The notes under the pieces are model-generated. The model did not search any database and had not been told where the DNA came from. It worked only from the letters and a program-made list of their open reading frames with translations. The translations under genes and the position numbers were made by a program. A stretch of 64,000 nt of DNA from Bacillus sp. THAF10 (GTDB taxonomy: Bacteria > Bacillota > Bacilli > Bacillales > Bacillaceae_I): NCBI RefSeq assembly GCF_009363695.1, contig NZ_CP045403.1:3792501-3856500 (forward strand), written 5' to 3'. Numbering within the stretch: position 1 is the stretch's first letter; every line of letters begins with the position of its first letter. Shown in pieces: positions 45,759-55,906 of this stretch.

Positions 45759-46613
45759 TTATCCTTCGTAGTTATAAAATCCACGGCCGGTTTTCTTTCC
45801 GAGCCAGCCTGCTTTTACGTATTTTCTCAGTAATGGGCATGGGCGATATTTGTCGTCGCCAAAGCCTTCATGTAACGTTTCCATGATGTACAAACAAGTA
45901 TCAAGTCCAATAAAATCAGCGAGTGTTAACGGCCCCATCGGATGATTCATGCCGAGCTTCATTACCTCATCAACCGCTTCCGGCGTAGCAACCCCTTCAT
46001 ACACGGTGTAGATCGCTTCATTGATCATCGGCATTAACACGCGATTGGATACAAAGCCTGGGAAGTCATTGACCTCTACAGGAACTTTGGAAAGCTTTTT
46101 TGTCATGTCCTCAATCGCACCGTATACCTCGTCCGCCGTTTGCAAGCCGCGGATGATCTCCACAAGCTTCATCACCGGTACTGGATTCATAAAGTGCATG
46201 CCGATAACTTTTTCAGGTCGATTTGTTGCTGCCGCGATTTCTGTGATTGGTAGCGAAGAAGTGTTAGTCGCAAGAATCGCGTGGGCAGGTGCATGCTTAT
46301 CCAGCTCTGCGAAAATGGTTTTCTTGATATCCATGTTCTCTACTGCTGCTTCAATCACAATGTCCACATGCTTTGCGTCTTCCAACGAAGTCGTTGTTTG
46401 CAAGCGAGAAAGAACACCTACTTTTTCCTCTTCGGTCATACGGCCTTTATCAACAGAACGCGTCAAATTTTTTGTGATGCCACCAAGACCACGCTCTAGA
46501 AACTCCTCTTTTAAATCGTTCATGTATACGTCATAACCGGCCATCGCACAAACCTGCGCAATACCGGCGCCCATTTGTCCTGCACCAATTACCATTACTT
46601 TTTGAATTGTCAT
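45759..46613 (-). CDS. 3-hydroxybutyryl-CoA dehydrogenase
   Basis: This NAD-dependent hydroxyacyl-CoA dehydrogenase has 284 aa. It has the Rossmann motif [10 protein letters not shown], the catalytic His in [18 protein letters not shown], and C-terminal GRGFYNYEG. It corresponds to MmgB of B. subtilis by family and context. AGGAGGGA precedes the ATG. It is 18 bp after the thiolase gene. Confidence 0.94.
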   Translation of the reverse strand: MTIQKVMVIGAGQMGAGIAQVCAMAGYDVYMNDLKEEFLERGLGGITKNLTRSVDKGRMTEEEKVGVLSRLQTTTSLEDAKHVDIVIEAAVENMDIKKTIFAELDKHAPAHAILATNTSSLPITEIAAATNRPEKVIGMHFMNPVPVMKLVEIIRGLQTADEVYGAIEDMTKKLSKVPVEVNDFPGFVSNRVLMPMINEAIYTVYEGVATPEAVDEVMKLGMNHPMGPLTLADFIGLDTCLYIMETLHEGFGDDKYRPCPLLRKYVKAGWLGKKTGRGFYNYEG

Positions 46614-46631
46614 CTTCTATCCCTCCTGTGT

Positions 46632-47810
46632 TTAAACCTGAACTAAGATTGCATCGCCTTGCCCGCCACCTGAGCAGATGGAGGCAATACCAAGTCCGCC
46701 ACCGCGGCGTTTTAACTCATGAATAAGAGATACGATAATGCGGGCTCCACTCGCACCAATTGGGTGACCAAGTGCTACAGCCCCACCGTTAACGTTCACT
46801 TTTTCTAAATCAAGACCAGCAAGGCTAGCAGATGCTAAAGCTACTGCTGCAAATGCTTCGTTTATTTCAAAAAGATCAATTTCTTCAAGTGTTTTACCGG
46901 TTTTTTTCAACAGTTCTGTAATGACTAAACCAGGCGTTTTCGGAAAATCCTTTGCTTCCACAGCAATGGAGGCGTGACCAAGAATCGTGGCCATCACTTC
47001 TTTCCCTTCCTTCGCCGCACGCTCCTCACTCATTAACACAAGTGCACTTGCACCATCATTTACCCCTGGTGCGTTTCCTGCTGTAATCGTTCCATCATGA
47101 TCAAAAGCAGGGCGTAAGGAAGCGAGCTTTTCTACGGAGGTATCTTTTCTAGGAGACTCATCGGTTGTCACCACTTCTGGCTCCCCTTTTCGTTGCGGTA
47201 CTGAAACCGGTACGATTTCGTCTGTAAAATACCCCTTCTCAGCTGCTTCAATTGCACGCTGGTGACTTCTGAATGCCCATGCATCCTGGTCTTCACGGGA
47301 GATTTCCATTTCTTTTGCCACACCATTTCCGTACGTACCCATGTGCACACCGGTAAACGTACACGTCAATCCGTCATGTACCATAAGATCTTGAATGGTA
47401 CTATCCCCCATGCGAAGGCCCCATCTTGCTTTTGGCATCATGTAAGGTGCGTTGCTCATCGATTCCATGCCACCAGCGACAATGACTTCTTCCTCGCCAG
47501 AGCGGATCAAAATGTCGCCGAGTGTGACGCTGCGCATGCCAGATGCACACACCTTATTGATGGTTTCTGTGCGAACCTCCCAAGGCAGACCTGCTTTTTG
47601 TGCAGCTTGACGGGATGGAAGTTGTCCTTGGCCTCCTTGAAGCACCGTACCCATTAACACTTCCCCCACTTGGTCTCCTGCGACATTTGCTCTTGCTAAT
47701 GCTTCCTTGATCGCGACTGCTCCAAGGTCTGAGGCGGTGAGTGTGCTTAAACCTCCTGCAAAGCGGCCAATTGGTGTTCGAACTCCACTAACGATGACGG
47801 TTTTTCCCAT
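46632..47810 (-). CDS. Acetyl-CoA C-acyltransferase (thiolase)
   Basis: This 392-residue thiolase of the MmgA/ThlA type has nucleophile Cys88 (NKVCASGMR), the [11 protein letters not shown]is, and Cys in CSGGGQGDA. It performs the last step of beta-oxidation or acetoacetyl-CoA exchange. AAAGGAGG precedes the ATG. It is the first gene of the operon, downstream of a palindromic operator and a cre-like site. Confidence 0.94.
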   Translation of the reverse strand: MGKTVIVSGVRTPIGRFAGGLSTLTASDLGAVAIKEALARANVAGDQVGEVLMGTVLQGGQGQLPSRQAAQKAGLPWEVRTETINKVCASGMRSVTLGDILIRSGEEEVIVAGGMESMSNAPYMMPKARWGLRMGDSTIQDLMVHDGLTCTFTGVHMGTYGNGVAKEMEISREDQDAWAFRSHQRAIEAAEKGYFTDEIVPVSVPQRKGEPEVVTTDESPRKDTSVEKLASLRPAFDHDGTITAGNAPGVNDGASALVLMSEERAAKEGKEVMATILGHASIAVEAKDFPKTPGLVITELLKKTGKTLEEIDLFEINEAFAAVALASASLAGLDLEKVNVNGGAVALGHPIGASGARIIVSLIHELKRRGGGLGIASICSGGGQGDAILVQV

Positions 47811-47833
47811 AGTTAACTTCCTCCTTTTATTGT

Positions 47834-47847
47834 CGTAAACGCTTACA
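47834..47847. promoter_or_regulatory. cre-like site before the thiolase operon
   Basis: CGTAAACGCTTACA matches the CcpA consensus at 13 of 14 positions, 24 bp upstream of the start. B. subtilis mmgABC is also under CcpA control. Confidence 0.65.
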
Positions 47848-47853
47848 AATTAC

Positions 47854-47875
47854 AAACTGAACGGTCGCTCAGTTT
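47854..47875. promoter_or_regulatory. Palindromic operator of the acyl-CoA operon
   Basis: CTGAACGGTCGCTCAG with AAA/TTT flanks is a near-perfect palindrome 45 bp upstream of the thiolase start. It shares its layout with the site at 50541-50558; the TetR protein of the operon is the likely ligand. Confidence 0.65.
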
Positions 47876-47966
47876 TGGTGAAAAGCATATGGTGCACGTA
47901 GAAATCTACGTACACCTTTATGCTGAATCTATTAAACTATTGAATCGATAAACACGGATAAAAACC

Positions 47967-48104
47967 GCTGTTGATTTCCGCAAAATGGCTGCGCGTCCTG
48001 CGGGTCAACCTTGAGCCTCCTCTGCAAAAGGCTTCGCCTGAGGGATCTCAAGACTGTCGCTACGTTCCCGCGGGAGTCTCCGCCATTTTTCTCCCATCAA
48101 AAGC
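47967..48104. repeat. Dispersed palindromic repeat family A, copy
   Basis: AAAATGGC/GCCATTTT outer arms, TTGAG/CTCAA inner stem (compensatory change from GTGAG/CTCAC) and GATTTCCGC start. It lies between fadF and the thiolase gene; no gene in 47876-48130. Confidence 0.85.
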
Positions 48105-48135
48105 TAGATACTGCTCAATTAACTACAATTTTCAA

Positions 48136-50250
48136 TTAGGATACTAATTCCTGCTTTTCCCCAATTACAGAACGCTCTAGAAGCTCTGCTACGTCGTACG
48201 TGCCAACCTCTTCTTCAACTTCCTTCGCTTTTGTGCCATCTGAAAGCATCGTTAAGCAGTAAGGACAGCCGGAGCTGATGACGCTTGGTGCAACTTCGAG
48301 TGCTTGTTCGGTACGAGCGACGTTTACACGTGTTCCTGTATCCTCTTCCATCCACATGAGTCCTCCACCTGCTCCACAGCACATTCCTGTTTCGCGGCTA
48401 CGGTTCATTTCGACCACTTTCACGCCTGGAATTGCTTTTAAAATTTCACGCGGTGGCTCGTAAACCTCATTGTATCTACCGAGGTAGCAGGAATCGTGAT
48501 ACGTGATGGTTTCTTTTACTTCGTGAACTGGAGTTAACTTGCCAGTATTCACAAGCTCCGCTAATACTTCAGTATGGTGGAAGACTTCTGCCTCCAATCC
48601 AAAGTCTGGGTATTCGTTTTTGAAAATATTATAAGCATGCGGGTCAATAGTAACGATTTTCTTGACTTCGTTCTTCTCGAACTCCGCAATGTTCGCGGTT
48701 GCTAGCTCCTGGAATAAAAATTCGTTTCCAAGGCGACGCGGTGTATCTCCAGAGTTCTTCTCCTTGTTCCCAAGAATCGCAAATTTGACGCCAGCTTCAT
48801 TCATTAATTTTGCAAAAGAAATCGCGATCTTCTGCGAGCGGTTATCAAACGATCCCATGGAGCCTACCCAGAACAGGTACTCGAACTCTTCGCCTGCTTT
48901 TTTCATTTCTTTTACCGTCGGAATGCTTACTTCTGGTGCAGCATCGCGCCAGTTTTCACGTTCTTTACGGTTTAGTCCCCAAGGGTTTCCTTGGCGTTCA
49001 ATGTTGGTCATGGCACGCTGCGCGTCTGGATCCATTTTTCCTTCTGTGAGAACAAGGTAACGGCGAAGGTCGATGATTTTGTCGACATGTTCATTCATTA
49101 CCGGACATTGGTCCTCACAGTTACGACAGGTCGTACATGCCCAAATTTCTTCCTCTGTGATAACATCGCCAATCAGGCTTGGGCTGTATTCTACAGCTGC
49201 AGCACTTTCCTGCGCTCCTTGACCAGCTGCTGCCATTGCAAGCTGATTGCCCTTGGTGTGGTTGAACGCATAGGTTGGTACCCAAGGTGATTTAGAGGTG
49301 ATTGCTGCCCCTTTGTCTGTTAAGTGATCACGAATTTTAATAATCAAATCCATTGGAGAAAGCATTTTTCCTGTTCCGGTTGCTGGACACATGTTTGTAC
49401 AGCGACCACACTCCACACAGGCATACATATCGATAAGCTGGTATTGGGTAAAATCCTCCACTTTTCCAACACCAAAACTTTCTTGCGTTTCGTCTTCAAA
49501 ATCAATTTTTTCCAGCTTCCCTGGGTTGGTTGTGCGATGGAAAAAGACATTCGCTGGTCCAGCAATCAAGTGAGCATGCTTGGACTGCGGTACATAAACA
49601 AGGAACGTTAATAGGAATAACAGGTGAATCCACCAGCCTACATAAAATAAGGTAATGGCTGCGGTTTCGTTAATCCAGCTGAACAGGAGCGCAAACAAGG
49701 ATGCCACTGGCTCACTCCAAGTAAGACCATGATCATGCCAGATAAGCCCCATACCGTTTGAAAATAATACAGAAAGCATTAAGCCTCCAATAAATAATAG
49801 GACCAGTCCTGATTTGAAGCCTCGTTTTAAACGGACTAGCTTTTCCACATAACGGCGGTGGAACGCCCAAACTACGGCTATAAGAATCATCAAGGTTACT
49901 AGCTCTTGAAAAAACGTAAATGCCGGGTATAAAGGTCCAAGCGGCAGATGCGCATTTGGTGCAAGCCCTTTGATAATAAGGTCAAGTGCTCCGAGCTGGA
50001 CCATAAGAAAGCCGTAAAAGAACATCACATGGATGATCCCACTTTTCTTGTCCTTTAAAAGCTTTTTCTGGCCAAAAACGTTGACCCATACTTTATCAAG
50101 TCGCTCTTTTACTTTGTTGTCGAATTCAACTTTTTTTCCAAGTCGGATGTATTGAATTCTTGTTCTGATTAAGTAAACAAATAATGATAGTGCGTAAGCG
50201 GTTACAATTATAGTTAAAATCCAATTGGCTATTAACAGGCCGTTACTCAC
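48136..50250 (-). CDS. fadF: Membrane iron-sulfur oxidoreductase FadF (GTG start)
   Basis: This 704-residue protein couples to fatty acid oxidation, probably passing electrons from acyl-CoA dehydrogenase flavoproteins to quinone (by family). It has five or six N-terminal membrane helices of NarI type (to ~residue 250), two 4Fe-4S motifs (CVECGRCTNMCP and CTTCRNCEDQCP), and two CCG domains (last MCCGAGGGLMWMEE). The GTG at 50250 follows GGAG. It corresponds to B. subtilis ywjF. It shares an operator type with the beta-oxidation operon. Confidence 0.92.
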   Translation of the reverse strand: MSNGLLIANWILTIIVTAYALSLFVYLIRTRIQYIRLGKKVEFDNKVKERLDKVWVNVFGQKKLLKDKKSGIIHVMFFYGFLMVQLGALDLIIKGLAPNAHLPLGPLYPAFTFFQELVTLMILIAVVWAFHRRYVEKLVRLKRGFKSGLVLLFIGGLMLSVLFSNGMGLIWHDHGLTWSEPVASLFALLFSWINETAAITLFYVGWWIHLLFLLTFLVYVPQSKHAHLIAGPANVFFHRTTNPGKLEKIDFEDETQESFGVGKVEDFTQYQLIDMYACVECGRCTNMCPATGTGKMLSPMDLIIKIRDHLTDKGAAITSKSPWVPTYAFNHTKGNQLAMAAAGQGAQESAAAVEYSPSLIGDVITEEEIWACTTCRNCEDQCPVMNEHVDKIIDLRRYLVLTEGKMDPDAQRAMTNIERQGNPWGLNRKERENWRDAAPEVSIPTVKEMKKAGEEFEYLFWVGSMGSFDNRSQKIAISFAKLMNEAGVKFAILGNKEKNSGDTPRRLGNEFLFQELATANIAEFEKNEVKKIVTIDPHAYNIFKNEYPDFGLEAEVFHHTEVLAELVNTGKLTPVHEVKETITYHDSCYLGRYNEVYEPPREILKAIPGVKVVEMNRSRETGMCCGAGGGLMWMEEDTGTRVNVARTEQALEVAPSVISSGCPYCLTMLSDGTKAKEVEEEVGTYDVAELLERSVIGEKQELVS

Positions 50251-50307
50251 ATCTCTCCACTCCCCTCTTGATCGTGTCCCTTTTTGTTGTTGGCGTTTTA
50301 ATGACTT

Positions 50308-50458
50308 AATGAATAGGCAGGTGATTTCCGCAAAATGGCTCTGCGTCCTTCGGGGCGACCATTAGCCTCTTCGGCTTCACTTGTGGCTTCTCAAGATTGT
50401 CGCTACATTCCCGCAGGAGTCTCCGCCATTTACTCCAACCACCAGCTGGTTATTCATT
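50308..50458. repeat. Dispersed palindromic repeat family A, copy
   Basis: GATTTCCGCAAAATGGC and CGCCATTTACTCC arms with AATGAATA/TATTCATT-type outer ends. It lies in the divergent fadF-cls gap. Confidence 0.82.
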
Positions 50459-50540
50459 ACCCAAAATGGGTCCGTGAAACGCCGTAATGTTTGGAAAGAA
50501 ATTAATTTTCAGAACTTTAGTAATTTACCTTTATCTTATT

Positions 50541-50558
50541 ACTGAATGAGCATTCAGT
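50541..50558. promoter_or_regulatory. Palindromic operator in the fadF-cls gap
   Basis: ACTGAATGAGCATTCAGT has perfect 8-bp half-sites around AG. It resembles FadR-type operators and the site at 47854. Confidence 0.65.
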
Positions 50559-50680
50559 CAACACATTTCATCAAAAAAAGTGGGCATTTTTGTTCTCCAA
50601 TTGGGTATAGGTAATTAGCCAGAGGATAAATTGGCCCTGTTTCGCAAAAGCTAGTAAAACGTAAATTGGGAGGGAAAGAA

Positions 50681-51886
50681 ATGGAAGTTGTTATCATCGC
50701 TTTGCTAGTAATCGGACTTGTTATTGGTTGGCTGGCACTTGATTTGTATTTAGGAAGAAAAAAGCATTTGAAGGAAGTCCAGCGCCTAAAGTTTCCGAAA
50801 CGGCAGGGCGAAATCTCTCTCTATGCAGATGGAAACCTACTATACAAGGATCTATTTCAAGATATGCGCGAGGCAAATCACCATATCCATTCCCTCTTTT
50901 ATATGGTACGAAACGATGATGACAGCCAGGAATTTCTCCATATTTTAAAGGATAAAGCCAGGCAAGGTGTAGAGGTTCGTTTGCTGATGGATTACTTCGG
51001 TTCCTTTGATGTAAAAAAGGAGACCATCGAAAATTTAAAAAAGCATAACGTTCAGGTAGAATACTACCATAAGCCTGCGTTTCCTTTCTTTTTTTTCAGC
51101 ATTAATCAGCGAAATCACCGAAAAATCACGGTTGTGGACGGGAAAATCGGCTATGTTGGTGGATTTAATATTGGAGAAGAGTATTTAGGGAAGGATCCTA
51201 AATTCGGAGTATGGCGTGATTATCACCTGCGTTTAGAGGGAGAAGGTGTGCAGGATTTGCAATCACAATTTATTCAAAACTGGGAACAAGGCGGCGACTT
51301 CCCTCCTGGGGATTGGGGAAAGGAATATTATCCGGAGCTTCCTGCCGGTTCGATTACTCATAAGCTCGTACCAACAAACGGCGGGCATTTAAGTGATACA
51401 TTTTTAACCTTGCTGAAGCGTGCAGAAAAATCGATTATCATTTGCACACCGTATTTTATCCCGAGTGACCCATTGTTAGACGAGCTGCTTGCTGCGTTGG
51501 CCAGGGGGGTAAAGGTGACCGTTCTCGTTCCTGCAAAGGCAGATCACCCGATTGTGATGGATGCCGCCTTTCCTTACTTCTCTACTATTATGGAAGCCGG
51601 CGCAGAGGTTTATCGTTTTTACTTAGGGTTTTATCATGCAAAAGTGTTGGTCATTGACGACCATACGTGCGATGTTGGGACAGCAAATTTTGATAAACGC
51701 AGCCTGTTTCTCAACAATGAAATAAATTGCCTTATTTTTGATAAGGAATTTGTTCACAAGACTGTAGAGGAAATCTATAAGGATATTCACAATTCTGAGA
51801 AGCTCACACTCGAATTTATCCACAACCGATCATGGGTGGATAAAAGCAAAGAGCTGTTTTCGAAAATCATTGCACCGTTACTGTAA
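50681..51886 (+). CDS. ywjE: Cardiolipin synthase-type phospholipase D family protein
   Basis: This 402-residue membrane-anchored enzyme has an N-terminal helix (VVIIALLVIGLVIGWLAL) and two HKD motifs, NHRKITVVDGKIGYVGG and YHAKVLVIDDHTCDVG. It likely condenses phosphatidylglycerol into cardiolipin. Bacillus has several paralogues; the ywjE (clsB) assignment rests on the fadF-uvsE context. The ATG at 50681 is well spaced after GGGAGGG. Confidence 0.9.
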   Translation: MEVVIIALLVIGLVIGWLALDLYLGRKKHLKEVQRLKFPKRQGEISLYADGNLLYKDLFQDMREANHHIHSLFYMVRNDDDSQEFLHILKDKARQGVEVRLLMDYFGSFDVKKETIENLKKHNVQVEYYHKPAFPFFFFSINQRNHRKITVVDGKIGYVGGFNIGEEYLGKDPKFGVWRDYHLRLEGEGVQDLQSQFIQNWEQGGDFPPGDWGKEYYPELPAGSITHKLVPTNGGHLSDTFLTLLKRAEKSIIICTPYFIPSDPLLDELLAALARGVKVTVLVPAKADHPIVMDAAFPYFSTIMEAGAEVYRFYLGFYHAKVLVIDDHTCDVGTANFDKRSLFLNNEINCLIFDKEFVHKTVEEIYKDIHNSEKLTLEFIHNRSWVDKSKELFSKIIAPLL

Positions 51887-51903
51887 AGGGAGGATTTTTT
51901 TTC

Positions 51904-52857
51904 ATGAGAATTCGTGTTGGCTTTGTCTCCCAATCGATGAGCCTTTGGGAGGCATCCCCTGCGAGGGCCCTTACCTTCACCCGCTATCAACAGATGGAGA
52001 AAAAGGAAGGCAGGGAAAAGCTACTCGCTGTTACAAAAGAGAATTTACAAAACACGTTGCGAACCATCTATTATTGTATCGCACACGACATAAAGGTTTT
52101 CCGACTATCCTCTTCTATCGTCCCGCTTGCTACTCATCCTGAGGTAAAATGGGACTTCGTCACGCCGTTCAAAAAAGAGTTCCAGGAAATCGGCGACTTA
52201 ATCAAGCGTTATGGCATGCGATCTAGTTTTCATCCGAATCAGTTTACCCTGTTTACGAGTGACAAGCCGCATATTACCGAAAACGCTGTTATTGATATGG
52301 TCTATCACTATGAAATGCTAAAAGCGATGGGACTTGAAAAGGAAGGAACCATCAATATTCATGTTGGTGGAGCTTACGGCAATAAAGAGCTTGCGCTGGA
52401 ACGATTTAAGGAAAATATCAAGCAGCTTCCAGATGAGGTTAGAAAAAGAATGACCTTAGAGAATGATGATAAAACGTATACGACCGAAGAAACGCTAGGA
52501 ATTTGCGAAGAACTTGGTATTCCACTTGCCTTTGATTATCATCATGAATACGCCAATCCAAGCGCTGTATCCTGGGAAGAGCTTCTACCACGCGTGTATG
52601 CAACGTGGAAGGATATCGGAATCATCCCAAAGATCCACATCTCTTCCCCTCTTTCGGAAAAAAAACTACGGCATCACTCCGACTTTGTCGACTTATCCTT
52701 TGTGATGGAGTTTCTAAAGGTGGTAGTAGCTCTTGGAGAAGATGTTGATTTTATGGTCGAAGCAAAACGTAAGGATGAAGCAGCCCTTCAGCTCGTAGAA
52801 GAAATGGCTAATATCCGCGGAGTGAAGCGTATGAGTGGTGGATCCATCGAGTGGTAA
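51904..52857 (+). CDS. uvsE: UV damage endonuclease UvsE
   Basis: This TIM-barrel endonuclease of the UVDE family, 317 aa, nicks DNA 5' to UV photoproducts. Characteristic segments are RIRVGFVSQS, RSSFHPNQFTL, INIHVGGAYGNKE, LENDDKTYT, and DFMVEAKRKDEA with metal-binding His and Glu residues. AAAGGGAGG precedes the ATG. It lies 17 bp after cls, so they form an operon. Confidence 0.94.
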   Translation: MRIRVGFVSQSMSLWEASPARALTFTRYQQMEKKEGREKLLAVTKENLQNTLRTIYYCIAHDIKVFRLSSSIVPLATHPEVKWDFVTPFKKEFQEIGDLIKRYGMRSSFHPNQFTLFTSDKPHITENAVIDMVYHYEMLKAMGLEKEGTINIHVGGAYGNKELALERFKENIKQLPDEVRKRMTLENDDKTYTTEETLGICEELGIPLAFDYHHEYANPSAVSWEELLPRVYATWKDIGIIPKIHISSPLSEKKLRHHSDFVDLSFVMEFLKVVVALGEDVDFMVEAKRKDEAALQLVEEMANIRGVKRMSGGSIEW

Positions 52858-52860
52858 ACA

Positions 52861-52898
52861 AAAGGCGGCCTCTTATCTTGAGAGACCGCCATTTTTAT
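52861..52898 (+). terminator. Terminator of the cls-uvsE operon
   Basis: A GGCGG-CCTCT...AGAG-ACCGCC stem is followed by ATTTTTATT. Confidence 0.85.
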
Positions 52899-52899
52899 T

Positions 52900-53045
52900 G
52901 GTTGTTTTCGCAAACTTTGTTGCTACTGCGAAATAGTTTGAAACAATTATGCTCTTTTCATAGAAGAAGTTTCTTCGCTTAAAAATTGGAAAAAGGCGTA
53001 AGTTCTAGTTAATAGCAACAATCTTTTAGAAAAGAGCCTTTTTCT
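52900..53045. repeat. Dispersed repeat family B, copy 3
   Basis: Perfect 9-bp arms TTGTTGCTA (~52918) and TAGCAACAA (~53020), the TGTTTTCGCAAAC start, and the ATGCTCTTTTCATAG core. It lies between uvsE and the XapX gene. Confidence 0.78.
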
Positions 53046-53046
53046 T

Positions 53047-53226
53047 TTAGTTGCTTGCAGATTGAAAAACTGGTGCAATCCACATGAATAGCTTGTAGCC
53101 AAGGTAGATGCCTACAATCCCGACAATTCCTGAGAATACTGGTGGTGCTGGAATTGGCAGGCGGAATAAAGCAAAAATAAAACCTACTACTAGTCCTGTT
53201 ACTAAAGCGATTAAGCTTTCTTTCAT
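53047..53226 (-). CDS. XapX-domain small membrane protein
   Basis: This 59-residue protein has two helices (IALVTGLVVGFIFALF and VFSGIVGIVGIYLGYKLF) joined by the family's hallmark LPIPAPP. Function is unknown. The ATG at 53226 is nine bases after AAAGGAG; the longer frame has no ribosome site. Confidence 0.85.
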   Translation of the reverse strand: MKESLIALVTGLVVGFIFALFRLPIPAPPVFSGIVGIVGIYLGYKLFMWIAPVFQSASN

Positions 53227-53337
53227 TATTAAAACTCCTTTGCTGTTGTTCTTATGTTGTTTATTTTGACCAAAAGGAAACTCTCTACTCGTCACTCATA
53301 AACTATATCTAGAGAAGGCCTATTTTTGTATTACTAA

Positions 53338-53367
53338 TACCCAATTCTTAAGTTTTCCCATACTGTA
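53338..53367 (+). promoter_or_regulatory. Possible sigma-K-type promoter of the collagen-like gene
   Basis: TACC (53338-53341), 17 bp, CATACTGTA (53359-53367) matches mACm-N16/17-CATAnnnTA except for one base in the -35. Confidence 0.5.
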
Positions 53368-53398
53368 TCAGTATATCAATTTTTTGGAGATGATATAG

Positions 53399-54190
53399 TT
53401 GGGTTTGTTTAGAGAATATAGTGAAAACAGTCGTTACTCGGACTGCAATTTTAAGAGACGTGAATATGTTTGTCCACCAGGACCTGCAGGACAACCGGGG
53501 CCTCCTGGACCACAAGGAATGCCTGGAACATCTGGACCTGCTGGACCCGCTGGACAACCTAGGCCTGCTGGAGCGCAAGGTGCCCAAGGTGATCGAGGAC
53601 CTCAAGGGGTCGAAGGGCCTCCAGGGGAGCAAGGTCTTCCAGGTGAACAAGGGGAGCCAGGCGAGCCAGGCGAGCCAGGTGAACAAGGGGAGCCAGGCGA
53701 GCAAGGGGAACCAGGAGAGCAAGGACCTCCAGGAGAGCAAGGGCCTCCAGGCGAACAAGGGGAGCCAGGCGAGCAAGGGCTAGCTGGATTAAGTGGCACT
53801 ACTCTATTTTTGGCAACAAATCAACCTATTATCAGTGGTGAATTTTTAGGTTTAGGGACTTCCTCCAGTTCTTTTTCTAGCAATTCCGTTGTTTTCCCTC
53901 AAGCTGCTATAATTTCTCAATTAACTTTTAGTATACGGGATTCGGTTTTAACTCCAGGATCTACTGTATTTGCTGAAATTATCATAAGTGATAATTGTGG
54001 TTTTGAAATAAGAGAAACAGGCATTATTGCAAGAATAGTAGGACCATCAGACCCAGATGAACCAAATTGTTGCGCGATAGAATTAAGCGACATTCCTGTA
54101 GAGCCTTGTACCTTAATATCCGTAAGAGTAACTGTAGACAATACCGAACCCCTTGAGAGTGGAGCCACTGCAGCTATCACTTTCTCCTAG
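53399..54190 (+). CDS. Collagen-like spore-surface-type protein (TTG start)
   Basis: This 263-residue protein has a ~25-residue N-terminus, about 34 Gly-X-Y triplets (residues ~27-130, [14 protein letters not shown], so triple-helix forming), and a C-terminal ~130-residue beta-rich domain (ending [18 protein letters not shown]) like BclA-type trimeric heads. No signal peptide is seen, as in exosporium glycoproteins. The TTG at 53399 has GGAG nine bases upstream; the nearer ATG is out of frame and stops at once. An exosporium role is inferred. Confidence 0.85.
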   Translation: MGLFREYSENSRYSDCNFKRREYVCPPGPAGQPGPPGPQGMPGTSGPAGPAGQPRPAGAQGAQGDRGPQGVEGPPGEQGLPGEQGEPGEPGEPGEQGEPGEQGEPGEQGPPGEQGPPGEQGEPGEQGLAGLSGTTLFLATNQPIISGEFLGLGTSSSSFSSNSVVFPQAAIISQLTFSIRDSVLTPGSTVFAEIIISDNCGFEIRETGIIARIVGPSDPDEPNCCAIELSDIPVEPCTLISVRVTVDNTEPLESGATAAITFS

Positions 54191-54198
54191 ATTCACTT

Positions 54199-54232
54199 AT
54201 AAAAGCTCCCTACTCAATGAGGGAGCTTTTCT
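54199..54232. terminator. Bidirectional terminator between collagen-like gene and argS
   Basis: An AAAAGCTCCCT/AGGGAGCTTTT stem with a 9-nt loop. Confidence 0.9.
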
Positions 54233-54235
54233 CTA

Positions 54236-55906
54236 TTACATTTTTTCCGGAGCTGAAACTCCAATTAGGCTTAGTGCATCCTGCAGGGTAATCTGAACGG
54301 CTTTCATTAAGCCAAGACGCGCTTTTGATTTTTCGATGTTTTCTGGATCTAACACCTTTTCTGCGTTGTAGAAGCTGTGCAGGGCAGATGCCAAATCAAA
54401 GATATAATTCGTCACGCGATGCGGAATGCGCTTTTGCGCAGCTTCTGCTACCGCTGATGGGTAGTCTCCTAGCTTTTTCAAGAGCTCAATTTCTTTTTCA
54501 GCAGAGATATGCTCTAGCGAAAAGTCACCCTCTAGGCTAATCCCCTGTTCTTCTCCTTGACGCAGCATGCTGCAAATACGAGCATGCGCATATTGTGCGT
54601 AGAATACTGGGTTTTCGTTTGATTGCGACACAGCAAGGTCCATGTCAAAATCAAGATGCGTATCCGCTGAACGCATTGCGAAGAAGTATCGTACAGCATC
54701 AAGCCCTACTTCCTCCATCAAATCACGCATCGTAACAGCCTTCCCGGTACGCTTACTCATTTTCACCTTTTCACCATTTTGGAATAGGTGAACAAGCTGG
54801 ATGATTTCTACTTCTAAAGCATCTTTTCCATACCCTAACGCTTCAATTGCCGCTTTCATCCGTGGAATATAGCCGTGGTGATCTGCTCCCCAGATATTAA
54901 TAAGCTTGTCATGACTTCGCTTGATTTTGTCCTGATGATAGGCGATATCTGGTGTTAGGTACGTGAACGAGCCGTCATTTTTGATAAGCACACGGTCTTT
55001 GTCGTCTCCGAAGGTAGTGGACCGAAACCACGTTGCTCCCTCTTCCTCGTAGATATGTCCTTGTTCCTTCAAGGTTGCCATCGCATCCTCAATTTTCCCG
55101 TTGTTGTATAGGGACGTTTCGGAGTACCATACATCAAAACGAACACGGAACTCTTCTAAATCCTGCTGAAGCTTTTTCATTTCGTATTTTAAGCCGTACT
55201 CACGGAAATAGCTGCGGCGATTTTCTTCGGTTTCATGCACAAATTTATCACCGAACTCCTCTGCCAGCGCTTGCCCGATTCCGATGATATCCTTCCCATG
55301 GTAGCCATCCTCAGGCATTTCTGCATCCTGTCCTAAAGCCTGTAGGTAACGAGCCTCGACGGAAAGCGCAAGGTTGTTAATTTGGTTTCCGGCATCGTTA
55401 ATATAATATTCACGCGTAACTTTATAACCGGCTTTGTCTAAAACATTACAAAGGGAATCTCCTACTGCTGCCCCACGCGCATGCCCTAGGTGGAGGTCTC
55501 CTGTAGGATTAGCCGATACGAACTCGACATTGATTGTTTCCCCGTTTCCAACGTTAGAGCGGCCATAATCGGACCCCGCTTCTAGAATAGTTGGAATCAG
55601 TTGCGTTAAGTAAGAATTGTTCATATAAAAATTAATGAAGCCAGGTCCGGCGATATCAATTTTCTCGATAGAAGCCTTGGATTGGTCGAAGTTTTTCACG
55701 AGATCGTCTGCAATCATACGCGGTGCTTTTTTTGCCACACGAGCAAGTTGCATCGCCATGTTGGTGGAATAATCCCCATTTGATTTATCTTTTGGCGTCT
55801 CAAGCAGCACATCTGGAATTTGTTCCTCTGTTGCCAAACCTGCTTTGATAACAGCTGCCTTTATCTCTGCCTTTAGACGCTCTTGTACCTGTTCGACTAT
55901 GTTCAT
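54236..55906 (-). CDS. argS: Arginyl-tRNA synthetase
   Basis: This class I synthetase has 556 aa. It has the N-terminal Arg-tRNA-synthetase domain, HIGH-like [12 protein letters not shown] ([12 protein letters not shown]), KMSKS-like [12 protein letters not shown] and C-terminal DALR domain. The ATG overlaps the ywiB stop (ATGA). Confidence 0.97.
   Translation of the reverse strand: MNIVEQVQERLKAEIKAAVIKAGLATEEQIPDVLLETPKDKSNGDYSTNMAMQLARVAKKAPRMIADDLVKNFDQSKASIEKIDIAGPGFINFYMNNSYLTQLIPTILEAGSDYGRSNVGNGETINVEFVSANPTGDLHLGHARGAAVGDSLCNVLDKAGYKVTREYYINDAGNQINNLALSVEARYLQALGQDAEMPEDGYHGKDIIGIGQALAEEFGDKFVHETEENRRSYFREYGLKYEMKKLQQDLEEFRVRFDVWYSETSLYNNGKIEDAMATLKEQGHIYEEEGATWFRSTTFGDDKDRVLIKNDGSFTYLTPDIAYHQDKIKRSHDKLINIWGADHHGYIPRMKAAIEALGYGKDALEVEIIQLVHLFQNGEKVKMSKRTGKAVTMRDLMEEVGLDAVRYFFAMRSADTHLDFDMDLAVSQSNENPVFYAQYAHARICSMLRQGEEQGISLEGDFSLEHISAEKEIELLKKLGDYPSAVAEAAQKRIPHRVTNYIFDLASALHSFYNAEKVLDPENIEKSKARLGLMKAVQITLQDALSLIGVSAPEKM

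Noticed and set aside
51817-51850. DnaA box TTATCCACA and a near box in the 3' end of cls
   Set aside because: Only one perfect box, inside coding sequence and not clustered; expected by chance over 64 kb.
53602-53799. Minus-strand Pro/Gly/Ser-rich frame
   Set aside because: It is the complement of the collagen-like triplets.
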